A DNA stretch of 15,750 nt from an uncultured Bacteroidota bacterium. Lineage in GTDB: Bacteria; Bacteroidota; Bacteroidia; Flavobacteriales; Flavobacteriaceae. Position numbers and translations under genes: made by a program. The number at the start of each line of letters is the position of its first letter. Position 1 is the first letter of the stretch. The stretch spans positions 1-15,750 of the forward strand of contig CAIXNQ010000228.1 of assembly GCA_903920835.1 (NCBI GenBank). The letters run 5' to 3'. Below the pieces are notes generated by a model that searched no databases, was not told the DNA's origin, and saw only the letters and a list, made by a program, of their open reading frames with translations. Positions 1 through 7,325 of this stretch are shown here, piece after piece.

Positions 1-37
1 CTCCTAATTCTTTTCAGTCTCAGTCTCTAATCCATCC

Positions 38-184
38 AACAGAGCGGCTGTTGAACCCAACAGTGCGGCTGTTGTGCCCAACGGAGCGGCTGTTGAACCC
101 AACGGAGCGGCTGTTGAACCCAACGGAACGGCTGTTGCACCCAACGGAACGGCTGTTGCACCCAACGGAGCGGCTGTTGTGCCC
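38..184. repeat. Tandem array, seven 21-bp units
   Basis: The core GCGGCTGTT or ACGGCTGTT begins at 44, 65, 86, 107, 128, 149 and 170, giving seven exact 21-bp periods with no length change. Units 3 and 4 are identical over the unit, as are units 5 and 6, which suggests recent slippage duplication. Within each unit, CAACRG and CTGTTG are inverted arms around a 5-nt loop (AGCGG, AACGG or TGCGG). A 4-nt linker (AACC, TGCC or CACC) separates units. Differences fall in the loop, the linker and one stem position where A or G can both pair with T/U. The array reads open in most frames, but no start, signal or domain supports a protein. It could be a minisatellite or a series of small RNA or ssDNA hairpins. 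Confidence 0.9.
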
Positions 185-193
185 ACAGAGCCC

Positions 194-220
194 GTGCTCG
201 TGCGAGCATCTTGCTCGTAC
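194..220. repeat. REP-like palindrome
   Basis: The motif TGCTCG (195-200), its complement CGAGCA (203-208) and TGCTCG again (212-217) form two mutually exclusive hairpins. The stronger pairs 200-208 with 212-220, a 9-bp stem with one G-T pair and a TCT loop. The weaker pairs 195-200 with 203-208 around a 2-nt loop. Short GC-rich palindromes of this kind in AT-rich genomes resemble REP elements mobilised by IS200-like RAYT transposases. No transposase is present in the window, so that link is inference. It begins only 9 bp after the tandem array ends. Confidence 0.55.
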
Positions 221-386
221 CATCAAACAATATTTTACCTTAATATCAATGATTGAATTTTTGGTTTAGTATTGGATTAAAATATAACTTAGGAAGTGTT
301 GGTTTTATTTATCTGATAAAAGTTAAAAGATCTCGCAAAAAAACTTAGCAATAATAACCCCAAAATCGCTCAAATAAAATCATTAA

Positions 387-670
387 ATGTCATTAATAGT
401 TACACTTTATGTTCCAGAAGGAATCGTTATTGCTGGAGATAGCAGATTACTTTAAATTGGAAAACTCCATCAGCAGCGGGCAATATTTTACATTCTATTT
501 CGGCTACAGACTCTAACACCAAAATATTTTCTATCAAGAATAAATTTGGTCTTGGAACTTTTGGAAATGCGGATATTAATGGTATTCCAATATCAGGTTT
601 TATAAACCAATTTACAGAACAAAAAGTTACCGATGCAACCTCTATTGATGAAATGCCTCAATCAAAATAC
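387..670 (+). pseudogene. Proteasome-like Ntn-hydrolase remnant, frameshifted and truncated
   Basis: An ATG at 387 opens a frame reading MSLIVTLYVPEGIVIAGDSR, then stops at 453-455. Inserting one A between 449 and 450 restores the frame as RLTLNWKTP, followed by about 70 plausible residues, including TKIFSIKNKFGLGTFGNADI and NGIPISGFINQFTEQ. This pattern (hydrophobic N-terminal strand, GDSR, KIF.I.N..GIGTFG.A.I.G.PI.G) resembles the proteasome-like hypothetical proteins of Bacteroidota in the 20S alpha/beta, Ntn-hydrolase fold. Only about 95 codons remain, whereas such proteins are usually well over 200 residues. Similarity fades near 665-670, where the oppositely oriented aminotransferase ends. 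The shifted frame continues to a stop at 740-742 but is then only antisense to that gene. The family call rests on motif memory. The frameshift could in principle be a sequencing error, but the missing C-terminal half could not. Confidence 0.62.
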
Positions 671-674
671 ATAC

Positions 675-1850
675 TTACAAAAGCGAATCTAAAACATCAA
701 TCAAGATTTTGCAACCTTCTCGAATCTCGTCTTCTGAAATAGTGAGTGGTGGCGTAATTCTGATGGCTTTTCCTTCAAACAATAGCCAAAACAAAATCAA
801 TCCGCGGTCTTGACAAGCTAAAATTGCTTGGTTCGTAATATTTTCATCTGGCGTCATGGCTGCAAGCATTAATCCTCTGCCTCGAACTTCTGTAATTAAT
901 GGATGAACCAATAGTGAACGAAACAGTTTCTCTTTTGCTAACGATTGGGGCATATAATCTTTTTCAAGAATTTCTTGCAAAGTCGCTAAACATGCTGCCG
1001 CAATTACAGGATGACCTCCAAAAGTAGTGATATGCCCTAGTTTTGGGTCGTGGCTTAACAAATCTAAATGTTTTTCATTTGCAATAAAACCACCAACGGG
1101 CATTCCGCCAGCCATTCCTTTGCCAATAATCACAACATCGGGAACGATATTATAGTTTTGAAACCCAAAGAGTGTTCCTGTGCGTCCGAAACCTGGCTGA
1201 ATTTCGTCAATAATTAACAAAGCCCCTACTTCTTCGCAGCGTCGTTTTACTTTAAATAAAAAATCATTTTGTGGTTCAATGAATCCAGCACCACCCTGAA
1301 TACTCTCTAGAATTATTCCTGCAGTTTTGGTAGTGATTCGCTGAATATCTTCTTCGTTATTGAACGTAATAAAATCAACATCGGGGATTAAAGGTCGAAA
1401 TATCTGTTTGCGTTCTTCAAACCCCATGACGCTCATGGCTCCCATAGTGTTGCCGTGATAGGCATTGTGACATGAAATAAGTTGGCTGCGACCTGTAACT
1501 CTACGCACCAATTTGAGTGCGCCTTCGCAGGCTTCGGTACCTGAGTTGACCAAATATACTTTATTGAGCGGTTGCGGTAAATTCTCGACCAAAAGTTTGC
1601 AATATTGCACCGCTGGACTTTGAGAGTATTCGCCATAAACCATCACATGCGAATATTTGTCGAGTTGGTCTTTGATGGCTTGATTTACTCTCGGATGTTG
1701 ATGACCGAGCGACGTTGCCGAAACTCCTGCTACAAAATCTAAATATTTTTTGCCGTCAGTGTCATAAATGTAAGAACCCACGGCATGCGAAACTTCCATA
1801 CCGAGAGGATAAGGAGAAGTTTGTGCTTGATATTTTATAAAATCGTTCAA
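675..1850 (-). CDS. Class III PLP-dependent aminotransferase
   Basis: The 391-residue protein has the fold-type I, class III aminotransferase layout (acetylornithine/ornithine/4-aminobutyrate group). Visible landmarks are SGTEACEGALKLVRR for the phosphate-binding region, IIDEIQPGFGRTG with Asp215 contacting the pyridine nitrogen, and IGKGMAGGMPVGG with Lys244 as the probable Schiff-base lysine. ITTFGGHPV is the conserved stretch after the lysine. It should transfer an amino group between an omega- or alpha-amino donor and a 2-oxo acid in the cytoplasm; the substrate cannot be told from sequence. No ATG exists between the upstream in-frame stop (1878-1880) and residue 18, so the start is probably TTG at 1850, which keeps the N-terminal DFIKYQAQTSPYPLG segment. 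ATT at 1853 is the alternative. It lies 27 bp after the OstA-like gene, probably in the same transcript. No clear terminator follows it. Confidence 0.88.
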   Translation of the reverse strand: MNDFIKYQAQTSPYPLGMEVSHAVGSYIYDTDGKKYLDFVAGVSATSLGHQHPRVNQAIKDQLDKYSHVMVYGEYSQSPAVQYCKLLVENLPQPLNKVYLVNSGTEACEGALKLVRRVTGRSQLISCHNAYHGNTMGAMSVMGFEERKQIFRPLIPDVDFITFNNEEDIQRITTKTAGIILESIQGGAGFIEPQNDFLFKVKRRCEEVGALLIIDEIQPGFGRTGTLFGFQNYNIVPDVVIIGKGMAGGMPVGGFIANEKHLDLLSHDPKLGHITTFGGHPVIAAACLATLQEILEKDYMPQSLAKEKLFRSLLVHPLITEVRGRGLMLAAMTPDENITNQAILACQDRGLILFWLLFEGKAIRITPPLTISEDEIREGCKILIDVLDSLL

Positions 1851-1877
1851 AATGGAAAATAGTAACTGATGATTTAA

Positions 1878-3524
1878 TTATTTATTTGCTTTCAAAAAAT
1901 CTTTGTCTGCCTTGTCATAATCGGTTGTTTCTTTTCTTATTTTCATTGGCTTTTTTCCTTTTTCATCGTTACATTTTCCTTCATCAATATACTTTAAGTC
2001 TATTTCTTTTTCATCTTCAGGAAAAATATCTTCTTTGTTTTTAATTCGCTCGTCGCCTCGCCAGATGAAGCCTCGAAGCTTACGAGCATTTTCGGGCAAA
2101 TCTTTTTCGGGATAAATATCGCCATCAACGTTAGTGAAAAAAGTAATCGTGTCAATGGTGTTTTTGTCTAAAGTCATATTGATTTTACTACTCACGTTTT
2201 TATTAATCCCGATGAGCTCGTTTTTATCATTTCGCATATAATAAATGACCTCGGTGTTTTTGACAATATCGGCTTCATAGAGTTTGCTGTCTTTAAATTT
2301 TCCGTATAAGTTTTGCCCTTTTACTTGGTTAAAGCCAGTGCCAATAGTATCTTTTGAGATAATAAAGGCGTTGTTCAAAACTTTCAAGGAGTCTAATTTT
2401 TCGGTTTTATTGTTCCCAATTAAGTGCATGACATCTCCAGTCATTTGGTTTTCATAATTCCATAAAATCGGTTTGCCGATTAGTTTGGTTAAAGCCACTT
2501 TTTGGTCGGAATGAATAGAATCACATTTGCCTGTCATGTCTTTTTTATAAAATCGGGCATTGTTGAATCCTCGAATAATTCGGTTGCCTTCTTTGCCCGT
2601 AACCATTATTTTTTTAGCATGAATATAAACCGAATCTTTGTCAACTAGATTAATTGCAACAGCGTGTTTGGTAATAAATAACGAATCTTTTTTCTTATAC
2701 ATTTCGCCATAATGACCTTTGATAATTCCTTTATTTATAGAATCTGTAATTTTTACATTTCGAGTTGCGGTAGCCATTTCTTTGTTTCGGTCATAATATA
2801 AACTGTCGGCTTCAATGCGTCTGTCGTTATATTTTATGTATGATTTTTTTAAAAAATGACCTGTGTTTTTCTTAGTGTTATAAAAACCGTTTTCAGTATA
2901 AATAAAATTTTCTTTGCTAGTAATGGTTGATGGACCAAAAAGATAGGAATGTCCTGAATTTGTATAATAATCCAAATGATTCGATTTGACTACATATTTT
3001 GGGTTGGTAATCGTCACTGCGGTTAGAAATAAAAACTTTTTTTGTGATGCAAAATACCTGCCCGATTTACTTTTAAGAACGTTTTCTCTGTTAGTTATGG
3101 TGCCAAAAGTGTTATAAAAAGCCTCTTGTTTGTTCCTGTCAAAATTTATAGTATCAGTAACTAGCGTGCTTTCGGGCGAACGCATACTAACATTTCCTGT
3201 GGCAAATGCTTGCTTGATATTTCCGTTATATTCGGCATATTTACTGTTTAGATATAGCGTGTCGCCTTGAACCATCTGCACTTCGCCAAAGGCTTTGATG
3301 TAATTTTCTTTTTCAAAAAAGTAGGCTTTGTTACAAGTCATAATGATGCCATCATGGCTCACTTTTACGTTTCCAGTAAGCAACGCTGCACCGGGCATCT
3401 CGATTTCGTTTCGATCACCAAAATCGGCATATTCTATTTTAATTTTACTTGGAGTTTGCGCGTAGTTCAACTGAAAAACAAGAAACAGCAGCAGGATATA
3501 GCAAAAAGTGAAGTTTTTTTTCAA
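1878..3524 (-). CDS. OstA/LptA-like periplasmic protein
   Basis: This 548-residue protein starts with a Sec signal peptide: lysines, a hydrophobic stretch CYILLLFLVF, and a likely cleavage after NYA at residue 22. Repeated beta-strand segments of the LptA/OstA jelly-roll type follow: LTGNVKVSHDGIIMTCNKAYF, then AFGEVQMVQGDTLYLNSKYA and AFATGNVSMRSPESTLVTD. The spacing of these short 'G.V....' and 'A.Y' strands continues through most of the protein, so several OstA domains are likely in tandem. The last 50 residues are highly charged. Family members bind LPS or lipid A chains in the periplasm; a role in LPS transport here is inferred from the family. The start is TTG at 3524. The in-frame stop TAA lies three codons upstream and there is no ATG before the signal peptide. 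The downstream aminotransferase begins 27 bp later. Confidence 0.82.
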   Translation of the reverse strand: MKKNFTFCYILLLFLVFQLNYAQTPSKIKIEYADFGDRNEIEMPGAALLTGNVKVSHDGIIMTCNKAYFFEKENYIKAFGEVQMVQGDTLYLNSKYAEYNGNIKQAFATGNVSMRSPESTLVTDTINFDRNKQEAFYNTFGTITNRENVLKSKSGRYFASQKKFLFLTAVTITNPKYVVKSNHLDYYTNSGHSYLFGPSTITSKENFIYTENGFYNTKKNTGHFLKKSYIKYNDRRIEADSLYYDRNKEMATATRNVKITDSINKGIIKGHYGEMYKKKDSLFITKHAVAINLVDKDSVYIHAKKIMVTGKEGNRIIRGFNNARFYKKDMTGKCDSIHSDQKVALTKLIGKPILWNYENQMTGDVMHLIGNNKTEKLDSLKVLNNAFIISKDTIGTGFNQVKGQNLYGKFKDSKLYEADIVKNTEVIYYMRNDKNELIGINKNVSSKINMTLDKNTIDTITFFTNVDGDIYPEKDLPENARKLRGFIWRGDERIKNKEDIFPEDEKEIDLKYIDEGKCNDEKGKKPMKIRKETTDYDKADKDFLKANK

Positions 3525-3540
3525 AGGATATTATTTTCGC

Positions 3541-3548
3541 CAAATTTA
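3541..3548 (-). promoter_or_regulatory. Possible -7 element for the OstA-like gene
   Basis: Read on the minus strand, TAAATTTG fits the Bacteroidota TAnnTTTG element. It ends 17 bp before the TTG start at 3524, which would give a leader of about 10 nt. No TTG is found at the usual distance upstream, so only half of the promoter matches. Confidence 0.3.
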
Positions 3549-3672
3549 AGTAAAATGTATGAAGCCTATTATTATTTATGACTTATTTATAGCAAAGTTG
3601 ATTAATAGATAATTTTATGAGTCTATTAAATAATGATAAAATAGCTATGTAAATAAAGTGGGATTAAATTTT

Positions 3673-4518
3673 TTAAAAAATTGATATTCCATATTCCGAA
3701 GTAAATATTCCAAAAGCATTTAAAATTTGAACGCCTTCTTTTTTAAAAATATTTCCATTTGAATTAACGATATCAGCATATCCAAACCATGGTTCTAAAC
3801 AAATAAACGGAGCATTTGGTTTACTCCAAATCCCTAAATTCGGAAAGTCATTAAATGATATTTTTATAATCGAACGGTTTTGTTCTAAAATGGTGATTGA
3901 GCTCGATGGTTTCGTTTTAAAAACCAAAGCATCGTTATCAAAAATCGAATAATCCAAATGTAATTTTCCATTAGCTAACGGAAGCGAAGTTTCGCTATCA
4001 ACCAAATCATTTACCAATAAATGAAACTTCAAATCAGTATTAGTATCAAACAAGAGTGAATAATGAGTAAAGTCTAAAGGCAATGAAAACGCTGGATGTG
4101 CACCAATTGAAAATGGCATTTGGAAGTTATTTTTATTTATAACTTCATATTTAACTTTTAAATCATTACCAATTAAAGTATAAATTATTTTCAACTCAAA
4201 TTCAAACGGATAATTAGCTTTCGTTAATTCATTAGATTGAAGTGAAAAAGTAATTTCATTATCAGATTGGGCAACAACTTCAAAATCTAAATCACGGGCA
4301 AAACCATGCCGAGGCAAAGTATATTTTTTGTCCTGATAAGTATAAACATTATCTCTCAAAGTCCCAACAATCGGGAACAATAACGGCGAGTGTTTCCCCC
4401 AATGTTTAACATCGCCATTCCAAATATAGTTTCTAGTTGCCGAATTTAATTCACATAGTTCCGCCCCTTTGTGATTGAAAGTTGCCGTTAAATAACTGTT
4501 TGATAGTTTTGATGTCAT
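3673..4518 (-). CDS. Aldose 1-epimerase family protein (LacX-like)
   Basis: The protein has 281 residues from the ATG at 4518. An in-frame TTG at 4542 would add eight residues (MQIDKIIY) but matches the family less well. It has the galactose mutarotase beta-sandwich pattern: NHKGAELCELNS near the N-terminus, a LPRHGFARD segment, IGAHPAF with His141 as the likely catalytic acid, and CLEPWFGYAD with Glu242 as the likely catalytic base. Members interconvert alpha and beta anomers of aldoses in the cytoplasm; the LacX/YeaD-like branch often has undefined sugar specificity. It has no signal peptide. It lies between the terminator at 4563-4600 and the OstA-like gene, with about 148 bp on the downstream side, so it may be a separate unit. 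No convincing TAnnTTTG promoter precedes it. Confidence 0.88.
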   Translation of the reverse strand: MTSKLSNSYLTATFNHKGAELCELNSATRNYIWNGDVKHWGKHSPLLFPIVGTLRDNVYTYQDKKYTLPRHGFARDLDFEVVAQSDNEITFSLQSNELTKANYPFEFELKIIYTLIGNDLKVKYEVINKNNFQMPFSIGAHPAFSLPLDFTHYSLLFDTNTDLKFHLLVNDLVDSETSLPLANGKLHLDYSIFDNDALVFKTKPSSSITILEQNRSIIKISFNDFPNLGIWSKPNAPFICLEPWFGYADIVNSNGNIFKKEGVQILNAFGIFTSEYGISIF

Positions 4519-4562
4519 ATAAATAATTTTATCTATTTGCAATTCAATTGTTTTTTTATATC

Positions 4563-4600
4563 ACAAAAAAAATCCTGTTAATTGTTACTAACAGGATTTA
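4563..4600 (-). terminator. Intrinsic terminator of the pdhA-E2 operon
   Basis: AATCCTGTTA (4571-4580) and TAACAGGATT (4589-4598) are perfect 10-bp inverted arms with an 8-nt loop; one further A-T pair extends the stem. On the minus strand the hairpin is followed by eight T residues (A-run 4565-4572 on the plus strand). It begins about 20 bp after the stop codon of the E2 gene. Confidence 0.9.
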
Positions 4601-4620
4601 AGATATAATACTAATTTACA

Positions 4621-6228
4621 TTAAGCCAGCATAGTTACTGGGTTTTCCATAAATGTTTTCAATGTTTGTAAGAATTGAGCTCCCGTTGCGCCATCAACAG
4701 TACGATGATCGCAAGCAAGTGTTACTTTCATTGTGTTTCCTACTACAATTTGTCCGTTTCTAACAACAGGCTTTTCAACTATTGCTCCAACAGATAAAAT
4801 GGCTGAGTTTGGTTGATTAATTATTGATGTAAACTCAGTAATTCCAAACATACCAAGATTAGAAACTGTAAAAGTACTTCCGTCCATCTCTGCTGGTTGC
4901 AGTTTTTTACTTTTGGCTTTTCCGGCTAAATCTTTTACAGAAGAACCAATTTGAGACAAACTCATTAAATCTGTGAATTTCAAAACAGGAACTACCAAAC
5001 CATCTTCAACTGCAACAGCTACACCAATATTCACATGATGATTAATGGTAATTGCATCTTCTTTCCATTGAGAATTAACTTTAGGATGTTTTTTCAATGC
5101 CATTGCACAAGCTTTAATCACCATGTCATTAAAAGAAACCTTAGTATCAGGAATATTGTTGATTACTGCTCTAGATTTCATTGCATCGTCCATAGCAATT
5201 TCTATAGTTAAATAAAAATGTGGTGCAGTAAATATTGATTCCGAAAGACGTTTGGCAATGGTCTTACGCATTTGAGAATTCTTAATTTCCTCAGAATAAA
5301 CTTGACCAGCTGGAACAAAAGTTGAAACTGGTGCAACACTACTAACATCAACTGCTGCTAATGATACACTAGAAGGTTTAAAATCGATGATATCGTTTTT
5401 CACGATTCGACCATTCTCGCCAGAACCTTTTACATCAGCAAGATTAATTCCTTTTTCTTCGGCCATTTTTTTGGCTAACGGAGAAATAAATACTCTACTA
5501 TTTGATGAGGAAACTTGTGGATTGCTTTCAATATTTGCTGCTTCAACTTTAGTTTCTGCAACAACTTCAACTTCGGTTGTATTTGATTTTGATTTACCGT
5601 GATTCTCAGCAATTCCAGTAATATCAGTACCAGATGGACCGATTATTGCCAAAACGCTATCAACAGGTGCTGTTTGTCCTTCTTGAACACCAATATATAA
5701 TAGTGTTCCTGCATTGAAAGACTCAAATTCCATTGTAGCTTTATCGGTTTCGATTTCTGCTAAAATATCTCCTTCAGAAACTGTATCGCCAATCTTTTTT
5801 AACCAAGTAGCCACAGTTCCATCTGTCATGGTGTCGCTTAATCGAGGCATAGTAACCACTACAACTCCTTTTGGAAGCGCAATTGGTTTTGTGATTTCTT
5901 GAACAGGAACTTTGTGTTCTTCACTAGGAACTTTTACTTCAGCAACGGTTTCTGTAGCGGAACCATTAATTAAGTTTGATATATCTTCTCCTTCTTTTCC
6001 TATAATTGCTAATAGCGAATCAACTGGGGCCGTTTCTCCTTCGTTAATTCCGATATATAACAGTGTACCTGAATTAAAGGATTCAAATTCCATTGTAGCT
6101 TTATCAGTTTCAATTTCAGCAAGGATATCGCCTTCATTAATTTTATCTCCCACTTTTTTTAACCATGAAGCTACTGTTCCTTCAGTCATTGTATCGCTCA
6201 AGCGAGGCATTGTAATTTTTGTAGCCAT
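4621..6228 (-). CDS. Pyruvate dehydrogenase E2, dihydrolipoamide acetyltransferase
   Basis: This is the 535-residue core subunit of the pyruvate dehydrogenase complex, moving the acetyl group from lipoamide to CoA in the cytoplasm. Two N-terminal lipoyl domains each carry ETDKATMEFES, with lipoyl lysines at 43 and 163, exactly 120 residues apart. A linker of about 60 residues rich in Val, Glu and Ser follows. The peripheral-subunit-binding domain (about 244-281) begins FISPLAKKMAEEKGINLADV and contains GSGENGRI. The catalytic domain (about 310-535) ends with DHRTVDGATGAQF, where His508 and Asp512 are the expected catalytic residues. The ATG at 6228 lies 6 bp after the pdhA stop, so the two are co-transcribed. 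An intrinsic terminator follows. The PDH rather than oxoglutarate assignment rests on the pdhA neighbour and the two lipoyl domains. In some genomes it is called aceF, in others pdhB or pdhC, so no symbol is given. Confidence 0.95.
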   Translation of the reverse strand: MATKITMPRLSDTMTEGTVASWLKKVGDKINEGDILAEIETDKATMEFESFNSGTLLYIGINEGETAPVDSLLAIIGKEGEDISNLINGSATETVAEVKVPSEEHKVPVQEITKPIALPKGVVVVTMPRLSDTMTDGTVATWLKKIGDTVSEGDILAEIETDKATMEFESFNAGTLLYIGVQEGQTAPVDSVLAIIGPSGTDITGIAENHGKSKSNTTEVEVVAETKVEAANIESNPQVSSSNSRVFISPLAKKMAEEKGINLADVKGSGENGRIVKNDIIDFKPSSVSLAAVDVSSVAPVSTFVPAGQVYSEEIKNSQMRKTIAKRLSESIFTAPHFYLTIEIAMDDAMKSRAVINNIPDTKVSFNDMVIKACAMALKKHPKVNSQWKEDAITINHHVNIGVAVAVEDGLVVPVLKFTDLMSLSQIGSSVKDLAGKAKSKKLQPAEMDGSTFTVSNLGMFGITEFTSIINQPNSAILSVGAIVEKPVVRNGQIVVGNTMKVTLACDHRTVDGATGAQFLQTLKTFMENPVTMLA

Positions 6229-6234
6229 AATTAA

Positions 6235-7233
6235 TTATAATTTGTGAGGTAAAAATGGATAATTTTCTTGTTCATAAACAACATCATAAAGCTGTTGAAC
6301 TTCAGGAAAATCAGATTCTTCTGCAAATTGAGCACATTCTTCTACTAGGTCTTTCACGCGTTCATCAATAGCTTCAATTTCAGCATCAGTAGCATATTGT
6401 TTTTCTTTGATGATATCTAAAACTTGAGTAATTGGGTCAATTTTTCTATACTCATCAACTTCATCTTTAGTTCTATAAAGTTGTGCATCCGACATTGAAT
6501 GTCCTCTATATCTATAAGTTTTCATTTCCAAAAATGTTGGACCATCACCTCTTCGAGCTCTGTCGATAGCTTCGTGCATCGCTTCGGCAACTTTAACTGG
6601 GTTCATTCCATCAACAGGGCCACATGGCATTTCATAACCTAGACCTAATTTCCAAATGTCAGAATGATTAGCAGTTCTTTCAACTGATGTTCCCATGGCA
6701 TAACCATTATTTTCAACGATAAAAACAACAGGCAATTTCCACAACATAGCCATATTAAAAGCTTCATGAAGCGAGCCTTGACGAGCTGCACCATCACCAA
6801 AATAGGTCATTGTTACACCACCTGTATTGAAATATTTATCAGCAAAAGCAATTCCTGCACCTACAGGAATTTGAGCACCAACAATTCCATGACCACCATA
6901 AAAACCGTGTTCTTTAGAAAAAATATGCATTGAACCTCCCATTCCTTTAGAAGTTCCAGTAACTTTTCCTAATAATTCTGCCATTACTTTTTTAGGATCA
7001 ACGCCCATTCCGATAGGCTGAACGTGGTTTCTATAAGCAGTAATCATTTTATCTTTGGATAAATCCATAGCATGAAGCGCACCTGCTAAAACAGCTTCTT
7101 GACCATTATATAAGTGAAGAAATCCACGAACTTTTTGTTGAATATAAAGTGCTGCTAACTTATCTTCAAATTTTCTCCAAAGTAGCATATCTTCATACCA
7201 CTTTAAATATACTTCTTTTGTTATTTCTTTCAT
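6235..7233 (-). CDS. pdhA: Pyruvate dehydrogenase E1 component, alpha subunit
   Basis: This 332-residue protein is the thiamine-diphosphate-binding half of the alpha2beta2-type E1, which decarboxylates pyruvate and acetylates the E2 lipoyl group. The ThDP/Mg motif runs from GDGAARQGS (Gly146-Asp147-Gly148) to ENNGYAMGTS (Asn175-Asn176). MGGSMHIF and YGGHGIVGAQIP precede it, and YRGHSMSD marks the loop that is phosphorylated in mitochondrial homologues. Its length is normal for the family. The ATG at 7233 is the only sensible start and matches the conserved KEITKEVYLKWYEDM N-terminus. The E2 gene follows after 6 bp. The beta subunit, which must pair with this protein, is not encoded in the window, nor is E3. 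A good promoter lies about 80 bp upstream. Confidence 0.95.
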   Translation of the reverse strand: MKEITKEVYLKWYEDMLLWRKFEDKLAALYIQQKVRGFLHLYNGQEAVLAGALHAMDLSKDKMITAYRNHVQPIGMGVDPKKVMAELLGKVTGTSKGMGGSMHIFSKEHGFYGGHGIVGAQIPVGAGIAFADKYFNTGGVTMTYFGDGAARQGSLHEAFNMAMLWKLPVVFIVENNGYAMGTSVERTANHSDIWKLGLGYEMPCGPVDGMNPVKVAEAMHEAIDRARRGDGPTFLEMKTYRYRGHSMSDAQLYRTKDEVDEYRKIDPITQVLDIIKEKQYATDAEIEAIDERVKDLVEECAQFAEESDFPEVQQLYDVVYEQENYPFLPHKL

Positions 7234-7293
7234 TTGTTACTTTTCTAAAGCGTTAATTAAGATATTTGATTTTAGGGTGTTTAGTGAAATTGT

Positions 7294-7325
7294 TTTTACT
7301 AAAATTGCGAAATGCAAAAGTAAAA
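7294..7325. promoter_or_regulatory. Dyad over the pdhA promoter, candidate operator
   Basis: TTTTACT (7294-7300) and AGTAAAA (7319-7325) are perfect inverted arms. Inside them, TTGC (7305-7308) and GCAA (7314-7317) pair around a GAAAT loop. The dyad covers the -7 element and the expected transcription start, so most of its right arm would not be in the mRNA. This suits a protein-binding site better than an RNA hairpin. The region is AT-rich, so chance symmetry is possible. Confidence 0.35.

Larger units (their letters stand above)
1..386. other. Gene-free stretch with repeat array and palindrome
   Basis: No convincing gene is seen here. Several frames stay open across 38-184, but only because a 21-bp unit without stop codons is repeated; the resulting heptapeptide repeats (for example PTERLLN on the plus strand) look like a by-product. 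The left part is markedly GC-richer than the rest of the window. Positions 221-386 are AT-rich, and I see no clear promoter, RNA gene or terminator there. No TAnnTTTG element precedes the decayed gene that starts at 387. Confidence 0.7.

Noticed and set aside
38..184. CRISPR array
   Set aside because: The repeats are contiguous, 21 bp long with only 4-nt linkers; there are no unique spacers and no cas genes.
4..269. Open frames on both strands across the 21-bp array, including a 72-residue plus-strand frame
   Set aside because: A 21-bp unit without stops keeps frames open automatically. Starts are weak or inside the array, and the peptides are pure heptad repeats with no signal or domain.
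3602..3629. Inverted repeat TTAATAGA/TCTATTAA as a terminator for the epimerase gene
   Set aside because: The stem is eight pairs of almost only A-T with a 12-nt loop and no T-run on either side.
4519..4542. Longer start (TTG at 4542) for the aldose epimerase
   Set aside because: The ATG at 4518 gives the usual N-terminus; the added eight residues have no support.
5387..6247. Plus-strand open frames opposite the E2 gene, including a repeated serine-rich peptide
   Set aside because: They are antisense shadows of the two lipoyl domains, which explains their similarity to each other.
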